Source: Vermamoeba vermiformis
Taxonomy: Eukaryota; Tubulinea; Echinamoebida
Assembly (NCBI GenBank): GCA_045837725.1
Contig: JBEWZL010000066.1
Span: forward strand, 1 to 64,000
Reading direction: 5' to 3'
DNA length: 64,000 bases
Every line of letters begins with the position of its first letter. Position 1 is the stretch's first letter. Shown piece after piece: positions 23,290-35,430 of the stretch. The notes beneath the pieces were generated by a model. It was not told the origin of the DNA. It did no database searches and worked only from the letters and a program-made list of their open reading frames with translations. The position numbers and the translations under genes were made by a program.

Positions 23290-23620
23290 TACATAACAAC
23301 GCTGTTGGCTTTGAAGCGTGCTCAAGAGAAAATGGACAAAAAAAGCGAAGCCTGCAACAAAAATTACTGATCGGTCAGAATAACTCTTGCAATTAGGAAG
23401 GATTGGCTCAGGACTTTGGACTTTTTCTTAATTCATGTTCGGTCCTATTACGCTGAGATTCTGAATTAAGGGTCTGGCTGCTAATCCCAAAACTTGCCGA
23501 TTTTGTGTTTTTAGGAAGATCGCACACGTGACCGCCAGTTTTTGAGATTTCTGACCGACGATATTATTATTAGCGTAAGCGCTTAGTGAATAACACACCT
23601 TACCTTACAGCTGTTAAAGA
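23290..23620. promoter_or_regulatory. Divergent promoter region between SNM1 and PX-lectin genes
   Basis: 331 bp between two oppositely oriented starts. It contains a CACGTG box (23526) and AT-rich DNA. No coding exon was supported, although the SNM1 gene might have an untranslated first exon here. Confidence 0.4.
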
Positions 23621-25636
23621 ATGGCTCAGTTTTCTTCCCGTGTTGAAGTTAGCGGAGATCCGACTCTCGCTGCGAATATGATGGGCGATATGAATATGGG
23701 AATGAACATGAACATGAATATGAATATGGGCATGCCCGGAATGACTGCTCAGGTGAGTAAAAAAGAAGATCGCGGCTCGATCGAAACCAAATCCAAAGTT
23801 GTCGATCGCTTTAACTTACATGTTGGTATGTATAGGTCACTGGCACTGATGGTCAACACGTAAATATGTCTGTTGGAATGCCCGGTATGCCTGGCATGAG
23901 CGTCACCTCCAACGTCTCAGATTCAAGCGCTAATGTAAGTCCAATTTCCTAATCATATTTTTTGCAATTATAATTTGGTCACGGTCATGATATTATTTTG
24001 CAATTAGCTCCATATTGAATTCAAAACTATATTTCGGTCCTGTCATAATTTCATTTAGAGTCACATTATTGTCAATTCGTTGAGTTTAATTGCCATTGTT
24101 ATATTCGATTATTATACACTTATGATCTCGACTAAATACATCAAAATGTTAATTAATGAATTCAATCTGTCAGATGGCGATTAAAATGGACAACCAAACG
24201 ATGCACATGAACATGCAAATGCCACAAATGCACATCGATATGCAACAGCCACAAATGCACGTGTCTATGCAAACGCCACAAGTTCAAGCCCAGATGCCGC
24301 AAGCACAGGCCCAAATCCAGGTCCCACAACCTCAAATGCACGTTCAAATGGGCGCGCCTATGCCTCAAGCACATATGCAAATGCAGATGCCTCCTCAGCC
24401 TCAAGTCCAGGTTCAAATGCCTATGCCGCAAGTTCACATGCAGATGCAGGGCCCTCCCCAACCGCAGCCACAAATGCAAGTTCAAATGAATATGCCGCCC
24501 ATGCCTCAAATGCAAATGCAAATGCCACAGCCGATGGCCGCTCCTCAGCCCGTGTTTGGCGTTGATTTTGTCATTCGTGTCTCGGAGCCACACATGGTTG
24601 GAGAGCCTCCAGAGCAACGCACCGAGTACTACTTCACATTGAGCACGAACATGGCTGAGTGGGGCATTTACCCCGCACACCGCGTCTCGAAGAGATACAA
24701 CGAGGTCAAAGAGTTCTACGACCGCATGACTTCCAAGTTTGGCAGCAGATTCCCCGCCTTCCCTGAAAAGACTTTCTTCGGCAGGTACGTGCAAACTCTA
24801 GCCATCGGCAAGTACTAACAAATTGCATGCAGATTTAAAAGCGATATTGTTAATGCACGCCTGAACGCATTCCAAAAGGTACGAGTTGACACGTGTATTA
24901 GTGGCACTTCACACGACTAACGTTAGCTTTATTTCACTAGATGATGGATGTCGTTTGTTCTGACGCTCAAATGCGTGTGCACCAATACGTTAAAGACTTT
25001 TTCTTTGCTACTCCTAAGCCAGCTGTCATGCACAAACCTGTCACCGTGCACACAGTCGCCACAGTTCACACACAACCCCGTCAACACGTTGTACACGTTG
25101 CACCTAACGCTCACATTACACATCATCATACCCACCCTCACCACGCCAATGTGCACGTGCACCATCACACCACAACTCACCACGTGACCACTCATCACAA
25201 GCCAATGAAACAAAAGAAGCAAGCTCCGCTCAATCAATCGTGGAGATTTGAGAACGGATTCATCGTGTCGCAAATGAACGGTCTGGTTTTGGACATTAAA
25301 GGTGCCAGTCGTGATGCAGGAGCGGAAGTCTGCATGTGGCACCGAAAGAACAGTGACAACGCCAATCAAAAGTGGCGATACGAGAATGGATATTTTGTCA
25401 GCCAATTGAGCGGCCTCGTGTTGGACATCAAGGGTGGATCAAACGCACCTGGCGCCAAATTGTGCTTGTGGCAACGAAAGTTTGGATCTGATGCTGAGAA
25501 CCAGAAATGGAAGCTGAGCAAGGGAGGCTTTATTGTTAGCAAAGTTAAAGCTAATAATGGCGGCAAGTTAGTGCTGGATATTGCTGGTGAAAACAGAGAG
25601 CCTGGTGCTGAAGTTATTGTTTGGACTAAGAAATAA
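23621..25636 (+). CDS. Met/Gln-rich, PX, His-rich, ricin B-lectin protein
   Basis: Five or six exons starting at 23621 (about 23621-23750, 23837-23935, 24174-24784, 24833-24878, 24941-25636). The N-terminal 45 residues are rich in Met (MNMGMNMNMNMNMGMPGM). A 110-residue stretch repeats short units such as MQMPQ and VQMPMPQ. Residues about 200-300 form a PX domain (FVIRVSEP, HRVSKRYNEVKEFYDRM, RFPAFPEKTFFGRFKSDI), which would bind phosphoinositides on endosomes. A histidine-rich linker (HHHTHPHHANVHVHHHTTTH) leads to a single ricin-type beta-trefoil with QSWRFENGFIVSQ, QKWRYENGYFVSQ and QKWKLSKGGFIVS. A cytosolic lectin tied to endosomes, perhaps binding copper or zinc through Met and His, is inference. 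Confidence 0.85.
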
Positions 25637-25931
25637 TTGTAGAATAAACCATGCGCTAGTATTTATTTTAAAATCATAAAGTCGTCTTTATTGATTATTT
25701 GCCCTTGACAGTTACACGGGAAACATCGTTAACTGGTCTCGGATTCGAGGTCTAGTAAAACATTCAGCACGTATCTCGACAATTTAGAACCATCGTTTGA
25801 ATTGGCAATTCTGTTGTGCTTCACTTTATTAACGTGTTGGCGTCCATCATTTTTCAAACCATCGCCCTACTGAACTAATCCCTCTTTCAGCCAACGGTTT
25901 TTATGCGTTCTAACAAGCAGCTCAGCAGAAC

Positions 25932-27705
25932 TTAAAGTGGTTTCTTCGCAGTAAAAAACGCGCAATTGTACAAGGTGTTTTGCATGGATCGTTTGTTGCC
26001 AGTGTACATCGTAGAAATCAATTCTTCGTGCTAAAGTAGCATCGTTGTTAGTGAGTGTTCTTCTAATAAGCTCGGTTGTCTGGTCATTACCTCTATCTTG
26101 AATCCGTGCGCTTTTGCGACTCGAATAATTTGTTCTAGCGTGAGTTCTATCGACATTTCTTTTGGATTGCCAGAAAAATGATATAATAGTGGTCCTATAA
26201 TGCACGTTAAGTCCAGATTCGACAAACACAGGGCAGATCAGATCCACGTACCAAAATTGACCCAAACACCGCCAGGCTTCAACATGCCCCATATGGCCTC
26301 GATATATTCAATTACATTAACAGCCGTGTCGATAAAGAAGCAAGTGCAAACCGCATCCCAGCTCTCTGTACATACGGATTAATGGTTAGCGCTGAGTTTG
26401 ACCAAAGTTTGACCAGCAGCAGTACGCACCTTTTTGAGGTTTATAAGTCGCTAAGAATTCTCCCGCGTTTTCAGTTAAGATTGCTTCTTTTGGCAGATCT
26501 CTCGGATTGACATCCGGGAACGTCACTTCGAAAATTTGGTCGTCAAAACTGACGGTGTTGGTGTATTGTTGAATATAAGGGTGGATTTTAAACTCGTTGG
26601 CTCGTTGCGTCTTATTTCGAAGAAATTTCGTTGTCAAAATCATTGGCGTTGAATATTCATTCGCTTCAGTAGCATAGCCTAATATAGAAATAGAATTTCC
26701 TATTTAGTACATCACTTATATAGTACTGCCATAATAATATACTGACCTGCTTTGCAAATTTCCCAAGATAATCTTCCAAGACCAGATCCAGGGCACAAAA
26801 CTTTGTATTTGTAGTTCGTCTCGTCAGTGATTGGCAAGTGTTTTAAAAGATGTTCAATGATTGGTTGAAAAGTGGAATTTCGTTCCTCTTTGCCGTCATC
26901 GGACCACTCTCGCGCTATTTGTTTTAATGTCACTCGAACTCGATCCAAATGAAAATCCGCGGATGGGTTCGCTAAAAATTGTAACTAACATCGTATTAAT
27001 ATATTATATTAATATAAGAGTCTATATTACTTACAAATCCGTCATTCTCGGCTTTTTCGTCTTCTACAACACGTTTCAAAAACACAGCGTTAACCATTGT
27101 ACAGTCTCTTAACGTTTTAGCGCGGGATAATTGATCGGGAATGAAACTATATATGGTTAATAAGAGTATTAGAGAAGAATAAAGTTTTGGTTACATTTTG
27201 TAAGCATCCGGCAGCATTTTGAAGTCGCGTTCCAGTTTCTCGATGCCTTTGAATACGTAGAGTGAATAGCACATAAAAGATTGCACTATATTATTATGTT
27301 GCTCTTTTTCATCTCTTGCTGCACGTTCTTGTGGGCTCACTGCAAAAAGTCATGTATTAAGAATATTATTATTATCGGATTTGACATCCAACGTAGGCTA
27401 AAAATTCAATTGTAGTCTATAAATATAGTCTACAATATTTTAGTCGTTACAGTCGAATATTGAACGTAAACAGAAATGTTGGAGATTTTTAAATCAATTT
27501 CTAAAAAAAATTGCAGTTGGATCTGAGCTTTGACCAACTTGACACGTGCTGAGTATAACTTACAAATAGGTCCTGTCGATTGTGGAGGTGGTTGACCATG
27601 TCCAAAGCAAGGAACGCCGTTATGAGAATGCATGAATGGTGGATTCAGTGGCTGCTTTGCATTGCCGTGACTATGACCGCCATTCGGATGAGGGTTAGGA
27701 TACAT
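25932..27705 (-). CDS. Carnosine N-methyltransferase-like (N2227 family) methyltransferase
   Basis: Multi-exon, ATG at 27705. The N-terminus is Pro/His/Gly-rich ([15 protein letters not shown]). Family motifs follow: [15 protein letters not shown], then [20 protein letters not shown], the SAM-binding [65 protein letters not shown], and the C-terminal [20 protein letters not shown]...[10 protein letters not shown] ending at TAA 25932. The family methylates carnosine-type histidine dipeptides to anserine and also histidine in proteins. Length and motif order are normal. The last exon uses the frame ending at 25932; a longer frame to 25867 is a shadow. Confidence 0.85.
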
Positions 27706-27851
27706 ATTAAAACTTATTATTCAACAGTGGTATTGGTGCCAGTTTTTCTAGAAAAAAACTAGTTCGCGAACGAATCAACATCAAATTTATTAGGCGGCGT
27801 GCTAATTTTAATTTAAATGTTTATTTACAATTACTGAACACAAAATTTAAT

Positions 27852-29725
27852 TTAGTTTTTCATGATTTGGCCGTCAGACTCCTTCTTTGAGGGCGACCAA
27901 TCATTGCCAACATCCTTTTGAACTTCAACGGGGTGAGTTCGATCGACTTCAGGACCGACGCGCTCGCCGCTCATTTCAGATTGTTTAGGCTTAGACTCCA
28001 TAGTCTGGCTGACCTTGGTCTTAGTCTCGTCGATCTTCTCGGATGCGTTGTCCTTGGCGCGAGAAACAGCTTCAGAAACCTTTTCTTTGACGGTCTCGTA
28101 CATCTCGCCAGCCTTTTCCTTGGCAATGGAAGCGTATTCTACTGTCTTTTCTTTAGCGACTTCACCGGCTTTGCTAGCTGAATACGACGGTAACGTTAAT
28201 AAATTGTTTTAGGAATGCTAGAGTTAATTTAGGTAATTACCTTTGTCGGCAAGAACTTCCTTAGCCTTGCCCAAGATATCACCAGCCTTGTCCTTGATCA
28301 CAACAAAGGCTTCAGCGGCCTTCTCCTTGGCGGCTTCAGCGTATTCTCCAGCCTTTTCCTTGGCCACGGCACCGAGATCAGCAGCCTTCTCCTTGGCAAC
28401 GTTAGCATACTCAGCGGCCTTCTCCTTAGCGGCTTCAGTGTACTCAGCGGCCTTTTCTTTGGCGACAGTACCGACGTCAGCGGCCTTGTCCTTGGCAACT
28501 TCAACGTAGTCAGCAGCCTTGTCCTTGGCAGCAGCACCGAGGTCTTGAGCCTTCTCTTTGGCGGCTTCAGTGTACTCTCCAGCCTTCTCTTTCACGGTCT
28601 CAAAGGCGTTGGCAGCCTTGTCCTTGGCAGCGGCACCGAGATCTTGAGCCTTGTCCTTAGCGACTTCAGCGTATTCTCCGGCCTTCTCCTTGGCAGCAGC
28701 ACCGAGGTCAGTTGCGCCTTGTCCTTGGCGGTTTCAAAAGCATTGGCAGCCTTGTCCTTAGCAGCGGCACCGAGGTCTTGAGCCTTGTCCTTGGCAACTT
28801 CGGCGTAGTCAGCAGCCTTGTCCTTAACTGTCTCGTAGGCGTTGGCGGCCTTGTCCTTGGCGGCGGCACCGAGGTCCTGAGCCTTGTCTTTAGCAGCGGC
28901 ACCGAGATCTTGGGCCTTGTCTTTGGCAACTTCATAAGCATACGAAGCACTGCTGGTGGCCTTGGCACCGAGATCTTGAGCTTTGTCCTTCACGGTTTCT
29001 TTGGCATCAGCGGCCTTATCTTTAGCATTCTCATAAGCGTTTCTAGCCTTAGCCTTGACGTCTTCAGTCTTGTTCGCGACCTTTTGCTCCAAGTCGCGCA
29101 TGCCCTTGGCTTGTTCGCGCATGTTCTCGCTGGCTTGCTTCTTCGCACCTTCCATCACGTCTTCAGCCTTCTCCTTGACCCACTCTTTAGCATCGCTCAT
29201 CTTCTCCTTGACGGTCTCGACGGACTCTGAGGCCTTGTTCTTGACGGTCTTCATTGTGTCGCTAGGGTTGTTGTACGCATCTGCGATCTTGTCACCGGCA
29301 CGAGCGGCTGTGGCTTTAGTGGCTTCCTTGGCACGGCGACCAATATCGCTGGCAGCGGTCTTCAAGTCAGAGGCGGCTTGTTTGGCATCGCTCTTGACTT
29401 CGTTGATCTTGCCCTTGGCTTGATCGGCCTTCTCGTAAGCGAAATCCACAATGTCGTCTGTGCCATCAGTCCAAGCAGTGTTCTTTGATTTGCGAACGGA
29501 GTCTTCGAGGTCGTTGGTGTATTGCTTGTTGTTTCTGGTTTCAGGGAAGATCTCTTTGTTGTTGTTCTTCAAAGGTGAAGATCCTTTCGTGTCGTTGCCC
29601 TTGGGAGCGCTGATCGAGTAGTTGCGAGCAAAAATTGACGAAGCTACTGTGGTGCGAGTAGTTCTGGACGATGAAGCAAGGACCAACTTGCTAATATTGC
29701 GTCTAGAAATGTTAATAAAGCTCAT
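27852..29725 (-). CDS. Group 3 LEA-like protein with mitochondrial presequence; frame break near 28712
   Basis: Starts at 29725 with a presequence rich in Ser, Arg and Ile and no acid residues (MSFINISRRNISKLVLASSS ... IFARNYS), typical for mitochondrial import. After residue 100 come dozens of degenerate 11-residue repeats (AKDKAADYAEV, AKEKAAEYTEA, KDKAQDLGAAA), the LEA_4 pattern of amphipathic helices that form on drying and protect membranes and proteins. One intron (28173-28238) precedes the last exon, ending HPVEVQKDVGNDWSPSKK. Near 28712 one unit has six bases where others have four, so the frame shifts by two and continues open in another frame to 28239. A 2-nt error in the repeat or a real frameshift could explain this. 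Suggests a desiccation-resistant stage. Confidence 0.8.
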
Positions 29726-30585
29726 CTTGGTTGTCTTGTGTTTGTTGATTTCAAAAAAATTGTTGAATTAATGTCGTTTAACTTGGCTATTTAAACTTGC
29801 CGGTACAAGCACGACATGCGACAAAAAATAATTTTGCTTGAATAAAAAACGAAATCTGGGTGAAAAATGCTTGGGAGTCGAATTCATACGATTTTTCTAT
29901 TGTTTTCCATTATGGCGTGATTTTTAAATCTTATTATTGCCGTACCTTAATTATTGAGATAATTCTGCAATTTCTGAACGAGCGGATGCCACCTTTGTTC
30001 GTTTTCATTTGGCACGCTTTGTTATCGTCGGTAAGCACAACATTGAGAATATGCTGTTAACAGTTACACGGAATTATGAAGTTGTCGTGCTCCTGCTTCT
30101 ACAAAAAATATTATGTTCAGAAAGATTTGATTTTTTCACTGCCCTTTGAGAGATTGACAACAGTTGTCTTACCCTCGCCCATTATCTTCATGACTTGATC
30201 GAACCTCGTGGCAATTATTAATATATTGTGCGAGTTCGCTAACCCCCTAACCCCCTCCGCTTCGAATCTGATCGACCGATTAGCCAAGGACTCTATCAGC
30301 GCATGCAAGGACCTCCGCTTACCTTCAGTTACCTAACAGATCATGGAGAAAAACGCCCGAGGTAATTAATCTTAAACAATTAGCGAAATTAGTTATGGCG
30401 CCTCATTTGCACTTAATCAAAATTATAAAATTCTGTTACACGGAAATACAATACACGCTAACATAATCTACGCGATATTCGACTTAACTGAAATTTGAGC
30501 GAATTTGCAAACTGAATCCGATCGGATCTGGACCAGATCGAAATGCTGAAATAGTCTTAACGAATTACTTGCTACAGACACGAAT
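29726..30585. other. Intergenic, no convincing gene
   Basis: 860 bp between the divergent LEA and Crinkler-like genes. A minus-strand frame at 30117-30308 (including MGEGKTTVVNLSKGSEKIK) could be a gene fragment, since GEGKTT resembles a P-loop, but it has no start context or partner exon. The plus-strand ATG near 30344 opens only a short frame that ends at a GTAATT donor. It probably contains both promoters. Confidence 0.4.
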
Positions 30586-33317
30586 ATGACGGTGTATTCC
30601 GCAAAGCCAGTAACAGAATGGACTATTGAGGAAGTGGCTGGATGGGCACGAGACGTGTTGAAGTTTGACGAAAAGAGCGCCAGTATTCTGATCGAGCGAG
30701 CGCTGAACGGGAAACGCCTTCTAATTTATGGATCAAAAGGCGAGGATATCTTGCTTTCCGATTTTGAAAATGCCCTTCCAAAACCGGTGCTTCGAGAATT
30801 GTGGGCTGAGATCGAAAAACTGAAGTCTCCTAGCGACACCAGGTATGTAATTGCAGGCTTATTCCCAAATTGTCAATTTACTAAAACGTAGCTTCGAATC
30901 AGAAAAACGCCCTAAATCCGCAATCTAACTTATTATAAATTGCACTTTTTTGCGAAATCGATACGCGTACAAATGGCTCACCACCGTTTTACAGATCAAT
31001 TACGAGTCAGAGAAGAGTTTTTTCAAGCGCAGTTATCTCGAGCTCGACAACGAGAATTGTCAGAGGTTAGTAGAATTTTGATTTCATTCAAATGGTCCTG
31101 CTCAACCAAAAATCTAATTACTTCACAGCCAATTTCGCGCTATATTGCAAGCAAAGTAGGGGCGTCTTTCCCATTTGTTGGTCGAGAAGAGTTGCTCAAT
31201 TCACTTCGAAAAGAGATTCAAGAAGATTATCAAATTCATTTGCGAGCGATTGAAGAAATGCGTAAAAATAGTGAAACAAGATTTGGAGACAAATTAATCT
31301 CGTTTAAATTTTGTTATGGTGCTCCAGGTATTGGCAAGACACGTAGTCTTTATGAACTGATGCAAAGTATTATCACTAGCAGTAAGTTTTTGTACTTTTA
31401 GTGCATGTTTCTCTCGACTAACTGATGAGCAGATCCAATTCCACAAATCAAGAAATGGCACACAATATTTATTCCATTCACAAACGCCTTCAGTATCATA
31501 CATTATGACAAACTTTGGCCAGCAGACACCATGTTTGCAGCACGGATGATAAAATCTGAGCTGTTTGGCGGAAGAAAGAGTTTAGGTGATTACTGTTTGG
31601 AGCTGCACCAAGGTGGAACCTATCCACTAGTGAATTTACAACTTGCTATTGAGTTGATCTCCAAAGTATATGATTTAGACAATGAATGTGGCATTCTTTT
31701 GATCATTGATGAGATTAACAAGGTAACAGTTGTGAGTTGATATAAGTTGCCTTGCTAACCTACATTGCAGTGCTTTGAAAGAGAATTGCCAAGTGATTAT
31801 GTCAAATGTTTGCTAACAGGATTGGCAAAGGTTAAGTCTGCTGACTTGCCTTACATCTTGCCAATCTTCTCAGGAACCTCGTACGTTGGTTTTTCAAGCG
31901 AAGTTAAGGCTGCAAACTTTACCTTAAAGGAGTTTCCTCTTGATTTACTCTCAGAAGCAAATGTTGTTGCAATGGTTGAGAATCTCATACCTGCTTATTG
32001 TGAATCAGCTGCATTCATGCAAGTACTACGAGATTGTGGTGGCCTCCCTCGCTTTATTCAATTTGCGTGTGAAAAAGCAATAGAATATCATCAAGACCAT
32101 AAAGACATTCCAATGGAAGAGTGGGATTGGCCTTATTTTCAAGACACTTGCATTGATGAAATTCACTCAACCTACCATATAATAGCTTCAGAAGCATTGA
32201 TTGATTGCCTGCTTGGCATGCAAATTGAACGACAAAACTTTGTTGGCAACCAAACATGGGGGCAGTTGGAAATGAGTGGAGCTGTTGTGATAGTCAACAA
32301 AGTGCCTGTTGTTCCCTATTTGGCCTTGCTCAACTTTGTTCGAAAAACTCCAGACCACTATTTAACCCGTTTATCAGTCTGGCCAATGGTTAAGGCACCT
32401 ACAGGAATTGAAAAATGTTTCGTTTGGCAAGATTGGGAGCACTTCAATATGGAGTTTGCTGTTATGAAACTGAAGCTATTGTTTGCACAAAACTCAGGTT
32501 TGTCCTTAATTTCAATCTAATTTTGACTCTAATTGTTTGCCAGAGTCTGCTATTGCTTTAAATCTATTCCTACCCCATACTGTGAAGTGTCATGCTGCCG
32601 TAACTCAAGTGATTGACAGTCTTTTCATTGTTAAATGTGATCCAATATACATTGAGTCACAACATCAAATTGGTCCAAACAACAAGCTTTTCAAACTTGC
32701 ACTTGGTGAGGAAATCACTTTCCCCATTACTGGCCAGAGCATCAAAAATGGTGTTGGAGCTGGAATATTGGTGCTTGAAATCATCACAGATTCTGATAAG
32801 AAACCACAACTCCTGTTGCTGTTGTACTCATTGAAATGGAGAGAGGCTACAACAAATGATGAAATTCCACTGGATTTAGACACCATTAATGAGGAGGTTG
32901 ACAATATGAAGACATGTTACAATTATTTGGATGCTAGGAAATTCTACATAATTTGCACTGGCAAGCCTTGTCATGTTGCAAATTGTGACTTGCCAGAAGA
33001 CACAATCGTGATTTGCAATCAGACTTTTGCAGCCTACTTTGGTCCAACATTTAAATCACGAGCAGTGTTTGCTAGTGGTACGATTAGCTGTATACTAGCC
33101 AACAAAATCAACTAACTCTTTGACAGTCTCTCCTCGTCAAAACCCAAACACAATGAATCCACATGAGCTGCTTGGTGTTGGCCCTGCAAGTGCCAAAAAG
33201 ATCATTGAACATCGAAAGAGAACTCCATTCAAGGATGTGACTGATGTCCTGCCATTTACACCAAAGAGGTATCATCGTTCTATTGCTCCACAACTTAAAT
33301 TTGATGACGAGAAATGA
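30586..33317 (+). CDS. Crinkler-like protein: SAM-like header, P-loop NTPase, C-terminal helix-hairpin-helix (7 exons, 768 aa)
   Basis: Exons 30586-30842, 31011-31065, 31129-31381, 31433-31722, 31771-32497, 32544-33077, 33127-33317 (2307 nt, phases agree). The N-terminal 80 residues (WTIEEVAGWARDVLKF ... ILLSDFENAL) look like a SAM domain. After a linker, VGREELLNSL starts a STAND/AAA-like NTPase with Walker A GAPGIGKTRSLYEL and Walker B GILLIIDEINK. The next 250 residues resemble Crinkler-type C-terminal regions but no nuclease motif is certain. The last exon encodes a helix-hairpin-helix (LLGVGPASAKKIIEHRKR), a DNA-binding fold. Codon choice from exon 4 on differs by eye from neighbours, hinting at transfer. 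The gene looks whole. Confidence 0.7.
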
Positions 33318-33673
33318 ATTTTTTTTTGGTTGGGGAATTTTCAGGTTAAAGGAACATCGGCAAATGTACAAATTAAATCAATATGTTTGCCCGGCTCTAA
33401 TAAAGCTGTGAAAATTTTAATTTTTACTCGATAATGTCAGCGATTCTTTTTACGGTCAAGGAATGCTAACGGAGCTCAATAAAATAACGTAAAACCTTGC
33501 ACAAGTTAGTCAGTTGTAGCAATAGCGTTAACATGAGTGCTGAATGTATTCCGGCGATAAACCGGGACCACCTGAGCTTTCGGTTCGCGACACTAAAAAT
33601 AGATTTAAAATTTAGCGGCGTTTTCAATCTTTACTTATCGTTAAACTGTCTTCAACAGCACACGGACTTTACA
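33318..33673. other. Intergenic, no gene seen
   Basis: 356 bp holding the Crinkler-like 3' end (an AATAAAGC polyadenylation-like signal near 33400) and the promoter of the next gene. A frame is open from 33497 into the next gene, but the signal peptide there starts at 33674. Confidence 0.5.
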
Positions 33674-34710
33674 ATGATGCTCAAGCTTGCCGTTGTTCTT
33701 TTCGCTCTCTTTACAGTCTCTCAAGCTGGCTACGCAGTCTTCAATACTTTTGCGACTACCGATTCTTATTGCAATGGCACTGTAATTGCAAGTTTTATTG
33801 TAAGCGAATCACGTTTATACATTTATTTAAGTTTTTGAAAAATTTATAAAAAAATTCGATTGTTAACGACGGGCCAACTTCGATTCGAAATGCAAACTAA
33901 ATTAACTCTGCTATTAGTATATAAAATGATTATGACTAAATTTTTCACTGATAATTTAATTAATATTTTTAGACCACGAATCCAACTGCTTGCGCTAATA
34001 TTGCAAAGCGTTCACTGCAGCAGGGCACCACATGCTTTTCGAAGATCAATTCGGTCAATTTCCGAATTGACTTTTTCTGTGACGCCACGGACAGTCCTTC
34101 TTTTCCCGAAGGCTGGCAAAGCGTTCAATTGACTGCCGACTCCAATTGCAATGCTACTGCTGGCAATGCCACCTACTTCGGAGGTAATTAATCAATTAAT
34201 ATCGCTGAACAACGAATTATTTAACGGCTAGATCCGCTCGATCACCAAAGTTGTGAATCGCTTACTGACAATTTTGAAACTTTTTTAACAGCTCCGACTG
34301 CACTCACCAACACCATGATAGTGATATGGTATCAAGATAATTTTATGACCGCCAATACTTCCTTGAACTGCGGTGCGGATGGAGTTCAAACAATGTCTGC
34401 GTGCATTGATGGTGGTCTCTGCATTAATTTAAGTTTGCCGGCGTATATGTGCACTATGGATGCGTTGAATATGAACTACGGCCGGCAACAAACTTGTCTC
34501 GCTCCTCCTGGTAAGCTCGATCGAAAAGAGATCCAACGCTAAGATCCGTTAATAATTCTGATTATATTTATAGTGGCTCCTGTCGCTGCTCCTGTCGCCC
34601 CCGTAGCTGCGCCAATCAAGGCCCCTGTTAAAGCACCAGCCAAGGCTAGCTCGGCCTCCGTTATTTTCGCCTCTTCTGCTATTCTCTTGTCACTCGTTGC
34701 TTTGATTTAA
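33674..34710 (+). CDS. Secreted, probably GPI-anchored cysteine-rich surface protein
   Basis: About five exons (33674-33799, about 33974-34182, about 34292-34511, 34575-34710). A signal peptide (MMLKLAVVLFALFTVSQAGY) is followed by about 170 residues with paired cysteines and sequons (CNGT, CNATAGNAT, FMTANTS). A Pro/Ala/Lys-rich stalk (VAPVAAPVAPVAAPIKAPVK) and a C-terminal hydrophobic tail (VIFASSAILLSLVALI) are typical of GPI attachment. The start is the first of two adjacent ATGs just before the hydrophobic core. No family was recognised. It precedes an M43 protease with the same surface-anchor design. Confidence 0.75.
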
Positions 34711-35430
34711 TATCAGAAAAATAAAGCGTCAAATTATTGCTCGAAGTGTACACTGGGTATTTGTTGCAGGTCTCACCTGATCCGTGCCTACGAAGCTGGT
34801 CGAGCGGCAAATTAATAGTCGCCACTATCATTGCTTTCACAATTGTTCCATACTGACGTGTAACCGGCAAGATTAACCTATTTAATAAGGAGCCGTACCT
34901 TGTGTTCGTATTAATTAACTTAATAAAAATATCGATGCGGCGATTACGGCATAATTAGTACTTGTAGGTCATTAGAGCCCTTGTGAGCCAATTGACAATA
35001 ACATGATTTCACTGGAGCAAAAAAGAATAAAAGGATAACTCATTTAAACAAGTGTCAAACGATGCTGTCATTCAGTCACGTGAGAACCAAAATCTCCGGT
35101 TAGCGGCGTACTTTGTATTGATTGCAACGCATTTTATATATCAAACGGAATTTAGCAATTACTTACTCTCGCAGGAAATCAATTGAAAGCGATTAATTTT
35201 CAAAATATACGTCTTGTTGTCATTGTGAGCTTAAACCTGAGCTCGTGTTTACTTCAATCACCCTTATTATAATAGCATGTCCTAACAGAAGTAGGTACTT
35301 CGCCTTTATTAATCAATTCAAAAGTGTGACACGGTGGACAGTAGACAAAAATCTGACCAGGGCTTGTGCACGAAGGCGGCTCAAAAACCCGCTCATTGTA
35401 GGTTTTGTCATTTACTTTCAACCAGTCGCA
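34711..35430. other. Intergenic, no gene seen
   Basis: 720 bp of AT-rich DNA between two plus-strand genes. It contains an AATAAAG signal just after the first stop (34720). No exon with a start codon and coding signal was found. Confidence 0.5.
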
